64,000 nucleotides of DNA, taken from the NCBI GenBank assembly GCA_011525915.1, contig WYBM01000015.1, forward strand, positions 248,001 through 312,000, in the 5' to 3' direction. The DNA comes from Ardenticatenaceae bacterium. Lineage in GTDB: Bacteria; Chloroflexota; Anaerolineae; Promineifilales; Promineifilaceae. Under the pieces are notes generated by a model. It worked only from the letters and a program-made list of their open reading frames with translations, was not told the DNA's origin and searched no databases. Positions 51,356 to 60,456 of this stretch are shown piece by piece (position 1 is the stretch's first letter; each line of letters opens with the position of its first letter). The translations under genes and the position numbers were made by a program.

Positions 51356-52615
51356 CTAATCAAATTCTTCTTGCACGGGAACCAGGGCCGGTTGGCGGCG
51401 ACGGTTGGGGTTCTGTTCAATGGCTTTTTCCACTTCTTCCAGCCAGATACGGGGCCACTGCTTGAGGGCGTCTGCCTGGGCAGTTTGTACCCGCCACAGC
51501 AGGTCTTTTTCTTCTTTTAATTTGTTATACGTCTCTTCTAGCACGGTAAGTTGCTCACGCATTTCCCGTTCGTGCCGGTTAACGGTTGCCCAACGCTGTT
51601 CGCGGTCAACCTCTTCGTTTTTCCAGCGCTTGTCGTTTTCCTGGCGAAAATCGTCCCAGCGGCTTTGCATACGGTTGGTTTCCACCCGGATGAGCTCGGC
51701 TGATTCACGCTGCTGCTTATCAATCTGCTCCTGCCATTGTGTTAAGGTGTCTACGGCCATCTTGGCTTCTTTGTACTGGTCAGAAAAACGAATCCATTCT
51801 TTGTTGAATCTTTCCATAGAACTTGCCTGTTCTTCCAAATTACGGCGCCAGTTTTCCAGTTTTTGGTTGCGTTCGTATTCCCCCAGTTGGATCTGCTCCA
51901 TCCAGTTTTTGGTGCTATGTTGGATGGCTTCTTGTTTTTCCGTGATGCTGCTCATACTGTTTTCCAGACGGATGAGGGCGCTGTTGAGGGTGTCCAAACG
52001 GCCGTAAATGCCTTCCCATCGCTTGTTGATTTCTACAATGGTGGTTTGCAGGTCGGCAATGCTGCGGGCGTTGTGCTTTTCCTTTTCCCCTAGAAAAGCA
52101 AAGTTGCTGTCTGACTTTTCCAACCGGCCACGCAGGTCGCCGATTTCCGTTTTCTGCATGCCAATAAGGTTGGCCAGCCGTGACTCCTCAGCCATACGCA
52201 TGTCCATCTCTGTTTGTAATTTACGAATGGGTTCCATGCCTTTGCGGATTTCGGCCAGTTCGCGCACACTGCCTTCTTGCTCTACACGTCGCAGCCTGTC
52301 CATTTCTGCTTCTGATTGGATACGCCGCCGGTCATACTGCTCAATCATCTGCACAATTTCATCTTTAAATTGGGAGAGCTGCAAATCTACCTGCGGAATG
52401 CGTGATAACTGTGCTGTGACGCTGGCAACCTGCCGTTCCAGTTCCTGGATGCGTTGTTCACGGCTGTCCAGCTCACGATCCTTGAGTTCGATTTTTTGCT
52501 CCAACTCATTCATGCGGCGGTTTGATTTGCGCCGTTCTTCATCCAACCACTCAATTCGGTTTTGTAAGTCACTGAGTACTTGTTGTTGGACCGGGTTATT
52601 GCCATTGTTTGTCAT
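51356..52615 (-). CDS. Long coiled-coil protein
   Basis: A 419-residue protein behind GAGGAGAAC. Almost the whole length is a heptad-rich coiled coil, dense in Glu, Arg, Gln and Leu (RIEWLDEERRKSNRRMNELE, then REQRIQELERQVASV). It has no signal peptide, membrane segment or catalytic motif, and ends in a short basic/proline tail. Trp recurs at intervals (NWMEQIQLG, NWRRNLEE, RWATVNRHE), which is unusual for structural coiled coils. It may be a cytoskeletal or SMC-like scaffolding protein; this is a guess from composition. It may be co-transcribed with selB. Confidence 0.6.
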   Translation of the reverse strand: MTNNGNNPVQQQVLSDLQNRIEWLDEERRKSNRRMNELEQKIELKDRELDSREQRIQELERQVASVTAQLSRIPQVDLQLSQFKDEIVQMIEQYDRRRIQSEAEMDRLRRVEQEGSVRELAEIRKGMEPIRKLQTEMDMRMAEESRLANLIGMQKTEIGDLRGRLEKSDSNFAFLGEKEKHNARSIADLQTTIVEINKRWEGIYGRLDTLNSALIRLENSMSSITEKQEAIQHSTKNWMEQIQLGEYERNQKLENWRRNLEEQASSMERFNKEWIRFSDQYKEAKMAVDTLTQWQEQIDKQQRESAELIRVETNRMQSRWDDFRQENDKRWKNEEVDREQRWATVNRHEREMREQLTVLEETYNKLKEEKDLLWRVQTAQADALKQWPRIWLEEVEKAIEQNPNRRRQPALVPVQEEFD

Positions 52616-52704
52616 ATTGTTCTCCTCAACGGCCGTGACATGAAAGACCGTAGCTGCATTATAGCCCGCGCTGGCTTGTTGACCACTATTCAGTGTTCGG
52701 TATT

Positions 52705-52752
52705 CAGTAATCAGTAATCAGTTGGATACTGAAAACTGTTTACTGATTACTG
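52705..52752. repeat. Dispersed repeat: CAGTAATCAGTAATCAGT hairpin
   Basis: CAGTAATCAGTAATCAGT (52705-52722) and its reverse complement with one mismatch (52735-52752) flank a 12-base loop, 21 bases before the glycosyltransferase start. This is the clearest copy of the family. Confidence 0.7.
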
Positions 52753-52772
52753 TTTACTGTAAAATCCGCGCC

Positions 52773-53891
52773 ATGCATATTGGCATAGACGCCCGGCTGC
52801 CCTTCTACCAGATGGGAGGGATCAGCCAATACATTTTGCACTTGCTGCCAGCATTGGCCGCCCAGGATGGGGCGAATCAGTATTCTGTGTTTCATATGCG
52901 GCCAGACGGCCGTGACTATACCCCTACAGCGGCTAACTTTGCGCGCCGTAACCTGCTGACCCCTTGCCATCATCGGTTGGAGCGGTGGGCGTTGGGTGCC
53001 GAACTGCTGCCTCATCGCCTGGACGTGCTGCACAGCCCAGACTTTATCCCCCCTCAATGGGGAGCCAAGCAGCGTGTTATCACCGTGCATGACCTGAACT
53101 TTATCTACTACCCGGAATTTCTCACCCGCGAGAGCATGCGTTATTATGCAGACCAGATCGCCTGGGCGGTGCAGACGGCCGACCATATTTCCGCAGACAG
53201 CCATGCCACCCGGCATGATTTGATTCAGCATCTGCACGTACCCCCAGATAAAGTAACCACTGTCCACCTGGCTGCCAACCCACTGTACGCTGAACCGGTG
53301 ACGGAGACGGCCGTGGCGCAAACGCTCAGCCACTATCGTCTGCCACGAGGTTTTATCCTGTTTGTAGGCACATTGGAGCCTCGTAAAAACATCCCCTTCC
53401 TGCTGCGTGCTTACCAGGCGCTGCGTACGCAGCACAGGGTCGATGTTCCCCTTTTGCTGATTGGCCGCAAGGGCTGGCTTTACGAAGAAATATTTCACAC
53501 CCTGGCTGAACTGCGTTTGCAAGATCAGGTGCGCCACCTAGAGCAGGTAAATGACCACCAACTGGCGCACCTTTACCACGCCGCCGGCGTACTGGTGACA
53601 CCATCACATTATGAGGGTTTTGGGCTGCCCGCCCTGGAAGCGCTGCACTGCGGCTGCCCGGTGATAGTCAGTAATAGGGGTTCGCTGCCAGAAATTGCTG
53701 GTAGGGCCGGGTTAACACTCGATGTACTGGATGAAGAGGAATGGACCACCGCCCTATATGATGTCCTCACTGATGACCAGCTGCGTGAAGATATGATTCG
53801 CAAAGGGCATGCCCAGGCGCAAACCTTCTCCTGGGGTAAAGCGGCCGCGGCCACCCGGCATTTGTACCGGCTGGTCCTGGAGGGGGGATGA
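52773..53891 (+). CDS. GT4-family glycosyltransferase
   Basis: 372 residues from ATG 52773 (MHIGIDARLPFYQMGGISQY). The frame is open further left through the repeat element, which is not family-like. GT-B fold: ADSHATRHDL in the acceptor domain, FVGTLEPRKNIPFLLRAY linking the domains, and the nucleotide-binding end TPSHYEGFGLPALEALHCG with EX7E and NRGSLPE. It transfers a sugar, often mannose, to glycan or lipid. It ends 6 bases before a second GT4 gene. Confidence 0.92.
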   Translation: MHIGIDARLPFYQMGGISQYILHLLPALAAQDGANQYSVFHMRPDGRDYTPTAANFARRNLLTPCHHRLERWALGAELLPHRLDVLHSPDFIPPQWGAKQRVITVHDLNFIYYPEFLTRESMRYYADQIAWAVQTADHISADSHATRHDLIQHLHVPPDKVTTVHLAANPLYAEPVTETAVAQTLSHYRLPRGFILFVGTLEPRKNIPFLLRAYQALRTQHRVDVPLLLIGRKGWLYEEIFHTLAELRLQDQVRHLEQVNDHQLAHLYHAAGVLVTPSHYEGFGLPALEALHCGCPVIVSNRGSLPEIAGRAGLTLDVLDEEEWTTALYDVLTDDQLREDMIRKGHAQAQTFSWGKAAAATRHLYRLVLEGG

Positions 53892-53897
53892 CGGCCT

Positions 53898-55133
53898 ATG
53901 GCTAAAATCCTGATACTAACCCCTCAACTGCCATATCCACCACAGCAGGGAACCAGCCTGCGCAACTACCATATCATTCAGGGGTTGGCGGCGCAGCATG
54001 AGATAACGCTTTTAAGCTTTTTAGAGGATAACCAGACGGCCGTGCCCACCCAGATTGCGCCGTTGGCGGACAAATGCCAGCGCATCGAAACGGTGCCCGT
54101 GCCGTCGCGGTCTGCCGGCACTCGCCTGCGCCAGTTGGTAACCACCCGCCTGCCTGATATGGCCCACCGTCTGGCCAGCCCCGTGTTTACCAGCCGTTTA
54201 CGCCAGCTTTTAACTGAAAGTGATGTTGATATTGTGCAAATCGAGGGCATCGAGCTGGCCCATACCATCGACGTAGTTCGCATAGCCAACAAGAGTGGGC
54301 AGAACAAGATCAACATTGTTTTTGACGACCACAACGCGGAAACGGAACTGCAGCGGCGCAATATGTACACAGACTGGCGTCAGCCGCGGCGCTGGTTGGC
54401 GGCGGCCTATTCGGGAGTACAGGTGGGGCGGCTGCGGTCGTATGAATGCTGGGCTGGGGAGCAGGCAGATTGGGTCACGGCCGTGTCTGAAACTGACAAA
54501 AAGCATCTGCAAGCCCTGGGTTTCCAGACGCCGGTGACCGTTATCCCCAACTGCATTGACACCAGTGCTTATGCTCCTCCGCCTGACGGGCCGTCAGAGA
54601 ACGTGTATGACCTGGTATTTAGCGGCAAGATGGATTACCGGCCCAACGTGGATGCCGTTTTATGGTTTGCCGATGCGGTCTGGCCTATGATCAAAGCTGC
54701 CCGGCCTTCGGCTACCTGGGCCATTGTGGGTCAAAAGCCGCACCCGCGTTTAAACCGGCTGCGGCAGGTAGCGGGCATCACCATCACGGGGTGGGTGGCA
54801 GATATACGGCCGTATCTCTTTGGCGCGCAAGTATTCATCATGCCGCTTCGTGTAGGCAGTGGCACCCGCCTCAAACTTATCGAAGCTTTTGCGGCGGGTA
54901 AGGCTGTTGTCAGCACACAAGTGGGGGCGGAGGGGTTTCCAGTAACCCATGGCCAAGAACTCATCGTGGCAGATTCGGCCCAAGCGATGGGCACGGCCGT
55001 GGTGCGCTTACTTGAGAATCCTCAAGAGCGCACCCACCTGAGCCGTGCCGCCCAGCAGTTTGCCGCCCACTATGATTGGCGCGTCATCGTGCCCCAGTTT
55101 AACCAGATTTACGCCAATTTGCTCACGTTTTAG
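53898..55133 (+). CDS. GT4-family glycosyltransferase
   Basis: A 411-residue GT-B enzyme. The N-terminal domain starts MAKILILTPQLPYPPQQGTSL, with VFDDHNAETELQRRNMY further on. The donor site is built from FSGKMDYRPNVDAVLWFA, PRLNRLRQVAGITITGWV and the acidic MPLRVGSGTRLKLIEAFAAG with VVSTQVGAEGF, as in the RfaB-like subfamily. It follows another glycosyltransferase by 6 bases and probably acts in the same surface-glycan pathway. The substrate is unknown. Confidence 0.92.
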   Translation: MAKILILTPQLPYPPQQGTSLRNYHIIQGLAAQHEITLLSFLEDNQTAVPTQIAPLADKCQRIETVPVPSRSAGTRLRQLVTTRLPDMAHRLASPVFTSRLRQLLTESDVDIVQIEGIELAHTIDVVRIANKSGQNKINIVFDDHNAETELQRRNMYTDWRQPRRWLAAAYSGVQVGRLRSYECWAGEQADWVTAVSETDKKHLQALGFQTPVTVIPNCIDTSAYAPPPDGPSENVYDLVFSGKMDYRPNVDAVLWFADAVWPMIKAARPSATWAIVGQKPHPRLNRLRQVAGITITGWVADIRPYLFGAQVFIMPLRVGSGTRLKLIEAFAAGKAVVSTQVGAEGFPVTHGQELIVADSAQAMGTAVVRLLENPQERTHLSRAAQQFAAHYDWRVIVPQFNQIYANLLTF

Positions 55134-55134
55134 T

Positions 55135-55530
55135 TTATTTGGGCTCAAAGTCAAGTGCGGCCGAGTTAATGCAATAACGGAGCCCTGTTTTGTTTTGCGG
55201 GCCATCATCAAAAACGTGGCCCAGATGCCCATGACATTTAGCACAGATTACCTCCACGCGCCTCATGCCATGACTATTATCTTCGCGAAGTTCTACATTG
55301 CCCCGGCTGGCTACATCCCAGAAACTTGGCCACCCGGAGCCTGAATGATATTTCGTCTCTGACGAAAACAACTCGTTTCTGCATCCAGCACAAACGTAAG
55401 TGCCATCTTCTTCGGTGTCAACATACTTTCCAGTAAAAGCCCTTTCAGTCCCACTTTCGCGTAAAACACGATATTGCTGGTTTGTAAGCTGCTCGCGCCA
55501 CTGTTGGTCTGTTCTTGTTATTTTTTTCAT
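55135..55530 (-). CDS. msrB: Peptide methionine (R)-S-oxide reductase
   Basis: A 131-residue MsrB. Zinc ligands are CAGC and CAKC; the active site is GLRYCINSAALDF with the catalytic Cys near residue 121; HSGSGWPSFWDV and the GHLGHVFDDGP loop bind the substrate. It reduces methionine R-sulfoxide in proteins with thioredoxin. Many relatives have Sec at the catalytic position; here the codon is a normal Cys. It converges with the glycosyltransferase gene with a single base between. Confidence 0.96.
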   Translation of the reverse strand: MKKITRTDQQWREQLTNQQYRVLRESGTERAFTGKYVDTEEDGTYVCAGCRNELFSSETKYHSGSGWPSFWDVASRGNVELREDNSHGMRRVEVICAKCHGHLGHVFDDGPQNKTGLRYCINSAALDFEPK

Positions 55531-55570
55531 GGTTACATTCCTGGTTATCTTTTGACACAGGTGCCTTGAT

Positions 55571-56668
55571 CTAAAGAGGTATAAGCGGTTGAAATGGACA
55601 TTGGCTCATAGGTTCCAGGCCATCCTCTGTCACCTGGGCAAATTCCTCCAGACGGACACCGCCCCAGCCAGGCATATAAATGCCCGGCTCAATAGTAATA
55701 TTATTACCCGTCTCAACGATACTTTCTTCTGGCGCACGTGGTGACAGGAAGGGGTCTTCGTGAATCTCCAGCCCTACGCCATGCCCTAAACCATGCCCGA
55801 AGTGTGCCGCATGCCCGGCATTATGGATGATATCGCGGGCCAGGGCGTCGGCGGCGCGCAGGGTCATACCAGGGCGTAAATGGGTGAAGACGTTTTGCTG
55901 GGCCTGGTGTACCAGGTTGTACACTTCCCAGAATTTTGCCGGGGGTTCGTTCCCCAGGTGGAAAGTGCGTGTCAAATCACTATGGTAACCATCCAGCGCA
56001 GCCCCCATATCCACAATGATGATGTCACCTGCCAGCAGCTGGCGATCACTCACCGTATGGTGGGGTAAGGCGCTGTGGGGTCCGGCAGCCACAATGATAG
56101 GAAAAGCCGGGCCATCGGCGCCAGCCTGGCGCATTAGTTTATCCAATTCCCAGGCCAACTGCTTTTCGGTCATGCCCGGCCGGGCCATTTCCGGGAATTG
56201 CGCCATAGCCTGGTCGGTCATGGCGGCGGCGCGGCGCATAAGGTCAATTTCTGCCTGGGTTTTTATGGTGCGCAATGGTTCAACGGTCTCTGCCAATGGT
56301 ATCCATTGCACACCCGCCCGTGCCTGCCGCCAGTCGGCAGCCTGCGCCAGCGTGACGTGCTTTTTTTCTATGCCTATGCGTTTAACGCCGGCCAACTTAA
56401 AGAAGGTACGGTCATCCTGACGGGTACGTTCGTGTTGGTACAGTTCAAAATGGGGCGCTTCGGTTTTTGCGCGTTCGTAATAGCGAAAGTCAGTGGCGAT
56501 AAAGGCTTTATCAGGGGTCAGCAAGAGCATGCCATTGGAGCCGGTGAAGCCGCTCAGCCAGCGACGGTTAGCGGGGCTGGCAATGAGAACAGCGTCTACC
56601 TGCCATTTGTCCAATTTCTGACGCACGGCCGTCAGCCGCTTCTGGTGTGTATCTTCTCTGTTCATCAT
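55571..56668 (-). CDS. M24-family aminopeptidase (Xaa-Pro peptidase-like)
   Basis: A 365-residue protein of creatinase/prolidase fold. The N-terminal domain begins RLTAVRQKLDKWQVDAVLI. The metal site uses Asp in IIVDMGAALDGYHSDLTRTF (two Asp), His in HFGHGLGHGVGLEIHEDPF and Glu in ITIEPGIYMPGWGGVRLEE. It cleaves X-Pro bonds with two metal ions in the cytoplasm. It follows selD by 18 bases on the same strand and may be co-transcribed. Confidence 0.94.
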   Translation of the reverse strand: MMNREDTHQKRLTAVRQKLDKWQVDAVLIASPANRRWLSGFTGSNGMLLLTPDKAFIATDFRYYERAKTEAPHFELYQHERTRQDDRTFFKLAGVKRIGIEKKHVTLAQAADWRQARAGVQWIPLAETVEPLRTIKTQAEIDLMRRAAAMTDQAMAQFPEMARPGMTEKQLAWELDKLMRQAGADGPAFPIIVAAGPHSALPHHTVSDRQLLAGDIIIVDMGAALDGYHSDLTRTFHLGNEPPAKFWEVYNLVHQAQQNVFTHLRPGMTLRAADALARDIIHNAGHAAHFGHGLGHGVGLEIHEDPFLSPRAPEESIVETGNNITIEPGIYMPGWGGVRLEEFAQVTEDGLEPMSQCPFQPLIPL

Positions 56669-56686
56669 TTGTGAACTGCAGCCAAA

Positions 56687-57733
56687 TTATGGAGCATGGC
56701 CGACGACAATGTTGCCGTTCCCTGCCATTACCTCACCCACAACCACGGCCGTAGGGCACTCCTTGATAAAAGTCTCACAGGCCGTCGGGGGCACGGCCAC
56801 CAGCAGCCCGCCAGAGGTTTCTGGCGTCCACAACAGGTCTTGCATCAGCAGGGGCGCCCCTTCATCAAACGTTACCCATTCCTGGAAATAGGCCATGTTA
56901 CGGGCCATGCCGCCAGGGAACGCCCCCGCCTGCCCATAGGCCAGAGCGCCCGGCAGCCAGGGCAAACGGTCCAGGTAAAAACGGAACCCGACACTGCCCA
57001 GGTGGGCCATTTCATGGGCATGGCCCAGCAGGCCAAAACCGGTAATGTCTGTCAGGGCGTGGGCGTTAGCCTGTTGAGCGGCAGAAGCAGCCTGTTTGTT
57101 GAGAGTTTTCATGCTGGCCACGGCCGTGGCCACGTCTTCGTCTCTGGCAATGCCCTGCTTAAGGGCCGTTGTCACCACGCCCACACCCAACGGTTTGGTC
57201 AACAGCAGTATATCGCCAGGCTGGGCGCCCCCTTTGGTTTTCACCCGCGCCGGGTCAACCAGGCCGGTCACGGCCAGGCCATACTTGGGTTCCTTGTCTG
57301 TGACACTGTGCCCACCGGCAATGACGCCGCCAGCCTCGGCTACCTTTTCTGCGCCGCCACGCAGTATCTCACGCAAGATACCTTTATCCATATCGTCAGG
57401 AAAAGCCACCAGGTTAATGGCAAACAACACCTGACCACCCATGGCGTAAACGTCAGACAGGGCGTTGGCAGCAGCAATCGCCCCAAAATCATAGGGGTCA
57501 TCTACCACCGGCGGGAAAAAATCTGTGGTGGTGATGATAGCTTGTTGATCATTAAGCCGGTATACGGCGGCATCATCGGCTTTGGCCAGGCCCACCAGCA
57601 GGTCTGGATACTCTTCTGGGGGAAAGATTTGCCGCAGCGGCGCCAGCGCCTGAGCCAGGTCCCCTGGCCCTAATTTAGACGCTCAACCGGCGCAGGTGGC
57701 ATAGGCGGTAAGCCGAATTTTTTTGCCTGACAT
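56687..57733 (-). CDS. selD: Selenide, water dikinase (SelD), itself a selenoprotein with in-frame UGA
   Basis: 348 residues when read from ATG 57733, behind AAAGGAG, through an in-frame TGA at 57685-57683 (codon 17). The context TCAG-Sec-ASKLGPGDL is the N-terminal catalytic motif of SelD, in which Sec or Cys is followed by the ATP-binding Lys. The remainder has the normal glycine-rich and Asp motifs (KADDAAVYRLND, TTDFFPPVVDDPYDFG, GGHSVTDKEPKYGLAVTG, ALTDITGFGLLGHA). It makes selenophosphate from selenide and ATP for Sec-tRNA synthesis. SelB is encoded 5 kb away. A simple ORF call starts too late (57595) and loses 46 codons. Confidence 0.95.
57652..57670 (-). promoter_or_regulatory. SECIS-like hairpin after the selD UGA codon
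   Basis: On the minus strand the UGA is followed by 12 bases and then GGGCCAGG-GGA-CCTGGCTC, an 8-base stem with one G-U pair and a G-rich 3-base loop. Bacterial SECIS elements lie at this place and bind SelB. The fold is predicted by eye. Confidence 0.6.
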
Positions 57734-57872
57734 AGCATCTCCTTTCATGATCACCCACTGCAAACTTTTCCAAAAGTATAGCGTGTCTGATACCGTCAGG
57801 CATCTACGGCCGTGGGTTTGGTAGTGCAAGTAGTGTGCCCGGCTCACAGCGAACGGGTATACTTGCCACCCG

Positions 57873-58802
57873 ATGAAGACATTAAAGTGTGCTATAGGTA
57901 TTACAGCTTATAACGAAGAGGCCAATATTGGCAGCCTGCTGCAGCGTATTCTGGATCAGCAGTTGTGTGCCGTGCAGATTACGGAAATTTTGGTAGTGGC
58001 CAGCGGCTGTACTGACCGGACAGAGGCGATTGTACGGCAGTTTGCGGCCCGTGACGGCCGTATTCGCCTGCTCGTTCAGGAAAAGCGTGAAGGCAAGGCG
58101 TCAGCCATGAACCTCTTTATCCATGAGGCGCAAGAGGCACTGCTCGTTCTGTGCAGTGCCGATCTGCTGCCAGCGCCAGATGCCGTTGAGCAGTTGATGG
58201 CCCCTTTTGCTGATGCCGAAGTGGGCATGACCGGCTGCCACCCCGTACCGGTGAATGACCCGGCCACCTTTATGGGGTTTGCTGTGCAGATGCAGTGGCG
58301 GCTGCATCATGAATTGAACATCTCCGGCGGCTTTAAGGGGGGTGAAATGGTGGGCTTTCGGCGGGTGTTTACGCGGATTCCGTACCACACGGCCGTAGAT
58401 GAAGCCAGTATTGAACCCATTGTGCGCGGCCAGGGCTACCGGGTACAGTACTGCCCGGAGGCCATCGTCAGCAACAAAGGGCCGGAAACGGTTGATGATT
58501 TTATCCGCCAGCGCCGCCGCATTTATGCCGGCCACCTGGATTTACAAAGGCTGCTCGGTTATAAGGTCAGCACCATGTCTGGCCATAAAATCATCTCACT
58601 TTTGCTCAAAACCATAGAATGGCAGCCCCGAAAATTTGTATGGACATGGGCCGTGGTGGGGTTGGAGATAGTCGGCCGTTACCTTGGCTACCGTGACTAC
58701 AAAACCGGTGCCAAAAACCATACCGTCTGGGAAATTGCCACCACAACCAAGGAGCTCCATGGTGATGGGGTAGACCACCAACGGTCGCCCACCGCACCAT
58801 AA
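57873..58802 (+). CDS. GT2-family glycosyltransferase
   Basis: A 309-residue GT-A enzyme. The N-terminus reads IGITAYNEEANIGSLLQRIL, with a VVASGCTDRTEAIV nucleotide-binding segment, KREGKASAMNLF, and the DxD-like SADLLPAPDAVEQL. QRRRIYAGH near the end replaces the usual QxxRW motif. There is no clear membrane segment apart from a short hydrophobic run near residue 255. It precedes a radical SAM gene by 10 bases, which suggests the two act on the same product. Confidence 0.88.
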   Translation: MKTLKCAIGITAYNEEANIGSLLQRILDQQLCAVQITEILVVASGCTDRTEAIVRQFAARDGRIRLLVQEKREGKASAMNLFIHEAQEALLVLCSADLLPAPDAVEQLMAPFADAEVGMTGCHPVPVNDPATFMGFAVQMQWRLHHELNISGGFKGGEMVGFRRVFTRIPYHTAVDEASIEPIVRGQGYRVQYCPEAIVSNKGPETVDDFIRQRRRIYAGHLDLQRLLGYKVSTMSGHKIISLLLKTIEWQPRKFVWTWAVVGLEIVGRYLGYRDYKTGAKNHTVWEIATTTKELHGDGVDHQRSPTAP

Positions 58803-58812
58803 TAACCACCCT

Positions 58813-59919
58813 ATGAATTCCATGCCCGGCGTTCTTGCACGCATTCCCTTGTTCCAAACGTACCGCCGTTTTGGCTGGCCAAAGATGCTGCCGCTTAATA
58901 TTACCCTTTCCCCTTCACCCAAGTGTAACTCCCGCTGCCTTACCTGTAACATTTGGATGAAGCGCGAAAACGAACTGACACTTGACGAATGGGACAAGGT
59001 GCTGGCCTCCCTGGGTACTGCGCCCTACTGGTTTACCATTAGTGGCGGCGAACCCTTGATGTTCCCCAAGATCGTGGAACTGGCAAAGCTGGCTTACCGT
59101 CATTGCCGCCCCGGTATCATTAACATCCCTACCAACGGTATCCTGAGCAGCGGGCCGGAGCGCGTGCGGGCCATCCTGGAGGCCTGCCCGGACAGCCAGC
59201 TCATCATCAATCTTTCGTTGGATGGGGTAGGGGAGAAGCATGATTTTATTCGCGGGGTGGCCGGCAATTTTGAGAAGTTTGAAGAGCGTCTAACCCAATA
59301 CCTGGCCCTGCGCCAGGAGTTCCCCAACTTTGTGGTGGGCATTCACTCTGTTGTTTCTGTCTTTAGCGTAGGTCACCTGGATGAGCTGATCGCTTATGCA
59401 GACCAGTCAGGCGCAGACCAGTTTATTACGGAGATTGCCGAGCCGCGTGTAGAACTGGACACGGTCGGCCTGCCCATTACCCCCAGCTCAGAGCAGTATG
59501 CCCAGGCCATTGACCAGTTGATCGCTTACGTCAACAGTAAATCCTACAAAGGGGTGGCCAAGATCACGGAAGCGTTCCGTGTAGAGTATTACAAGCTGGT
59601 TAAGCGCATACTGGATGAGCAGGATCAGGTGATTGGCTGCTATGCCGGGTGGGCCAGCGCCCAGATTTATGCCGATGGTACTGTGTGGCCGTGCTGTGTG
59701 CGCGCCGACAATCTGGGTAATCTGCGTGACCATAACTATGATTTCAAAGAAATCTGGTTTGGTGAAAAGATTAAGGAAGTGCGCCGCAGCATTTACGCCA
59801 AAGAGTGTTACTGCCCCCTGGCCAATGCCTCTTACACCAATATGCTCATGGATGTGCCTACTGTCTCCCGTGTGGGCACGAAGGTCATTAAACCAGACTC
59901 GATCCGGGTAATCAAGTAG
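58813..59919 (+). CDS. Radical SAM protein with SPASM-like C-terminus
   Basis: A 368-residue protein. The 4Fe-4S cluster motif is CNSRCLTCNIW (CX3CX2C), then SGGEPLMFPKIVEL, INIPTNGI and LSLDGVGEKHDFIRG, typical of MoaA/PqqE-like enzymes. The C-terminal part has extra Cys: GCYAGWASAQIYADGTVWPC, then C and the pair CYC near residue 340, as in SPASM/twitch auxiliary-cluster domains. Members modify peptides or sugars or act in unknown chemistry. No precursor peptide gene was found between its neighbours. The GT2 gene lies just upstream. Confidence 0.88.
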   Translation: MNSMPGVLARIPLFQTYRRFGWPKMLPLNITLSPSPKCNSRCLTCNIWMKRENELTLDEWDKVLASLGTAPYWFTISGGEPLMFPKIVELAKLAYRHCRPGIINIPTNGILSSGPERVRAILEACPDSQLIINLSLDGVGEKHDFIRGVAGNFEKFEERLTQYLALRQEFPNFVVGIHSVVSVFSVGHLDELIAYADQSGADQFITEIAEPRVELDTVGLPITPSSEQYAQAIDQLIAYVNSKSYKGVAKITEAFRVEYYKLVKRILDEQDQVIGCYAGWASAQIYADGTVWPCCVRADNLGNLRDHNYDFKEIWFGEKIKEVRRSIYAKECYCPLANASYTNMLMDVPTVSRVGTKVIKPDSIRVIK

Positions 59920-60029
59920 GGACTACTCCCCCGTTTAATCCATCAGCCCTGAAATCACTCTTTTTTCATCCTTTGTGCCTGCCGTGACGGATAGGCAGGC
60001 CGGCCAATGCCGACTACCATTCTAGTATT

Positions 60030-60380
60030 ATGGAAAAGGTCTGTCGGGTTTTTATTATTGGTGACTCCCTTTTCACCGAAACACTGGCGCATATGCTGGC
60101 CGGTGCGGCTGGTGTAGCGGTGGTGGGGTCGGTGACATCAAGAGTGGCTGCCTTCACGGCCGTGGCCCAAACCCGGCCACATGTCATCATCGTCGCCGAT
60201 GTTGGTGACCAAATCCAGGCCCATTTTGGCCCGCTCCTTTCCCTGTATCCGAACATTCCCATTATCAGTGCTGATCTGAATCGTGATTACGTCCAAATCA
60301 TCACCAGCCGCCGGGTGAACGCCCGCCGTGATGATTTGTTGGCGGCGATTGATGAGTTAGCAAAATCTGTCAGCGATTAG
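60030..60380 (+). CDS. Receiver-like (CheY-fold) small protein lacking the phospho-Asp
   Basis: A 116-residue protein with the alternating strand-helix pattern of a receiver domain: VFIIGDSLFTETLAHML, RPHVIIVADVG, then NIPIISADLN. The position of the phospho-acceptor Asp is taken by Ala (VIIVAD), so normal phosphotransfer is unlikely. No output domain is present. It lies 76 bases before the molybdenum oxidoreductase gene on the same strand, and may be an adaptor or simply a degenerate regulator. The call is tentative. Confidence 0.5.
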   Translation: MEKVCRVFIIGDSLFTETLAHMLAGAAGVAVVGSVTSRVAAFTAVAQTRPHVIIVADVGDQIQAHFGPLLSLYPNIPIISADLNRDYVQIITSRRVNARRDDLLAAIDELAKSVSD

Positions 60381-60456
60381 CGATGGGTGATTGGAGATTC
60401 CGGGGCAATCATCCGCTTTATGTCCCTTTTTCCAATCCCCTTTATGGAGTGTACCT

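Noticed and set aside
56696-57673. 325-residue plus-strand frame opposite selD
   Set aside because: selD on the minus strand is fully supported; the opposite frame has no motif.
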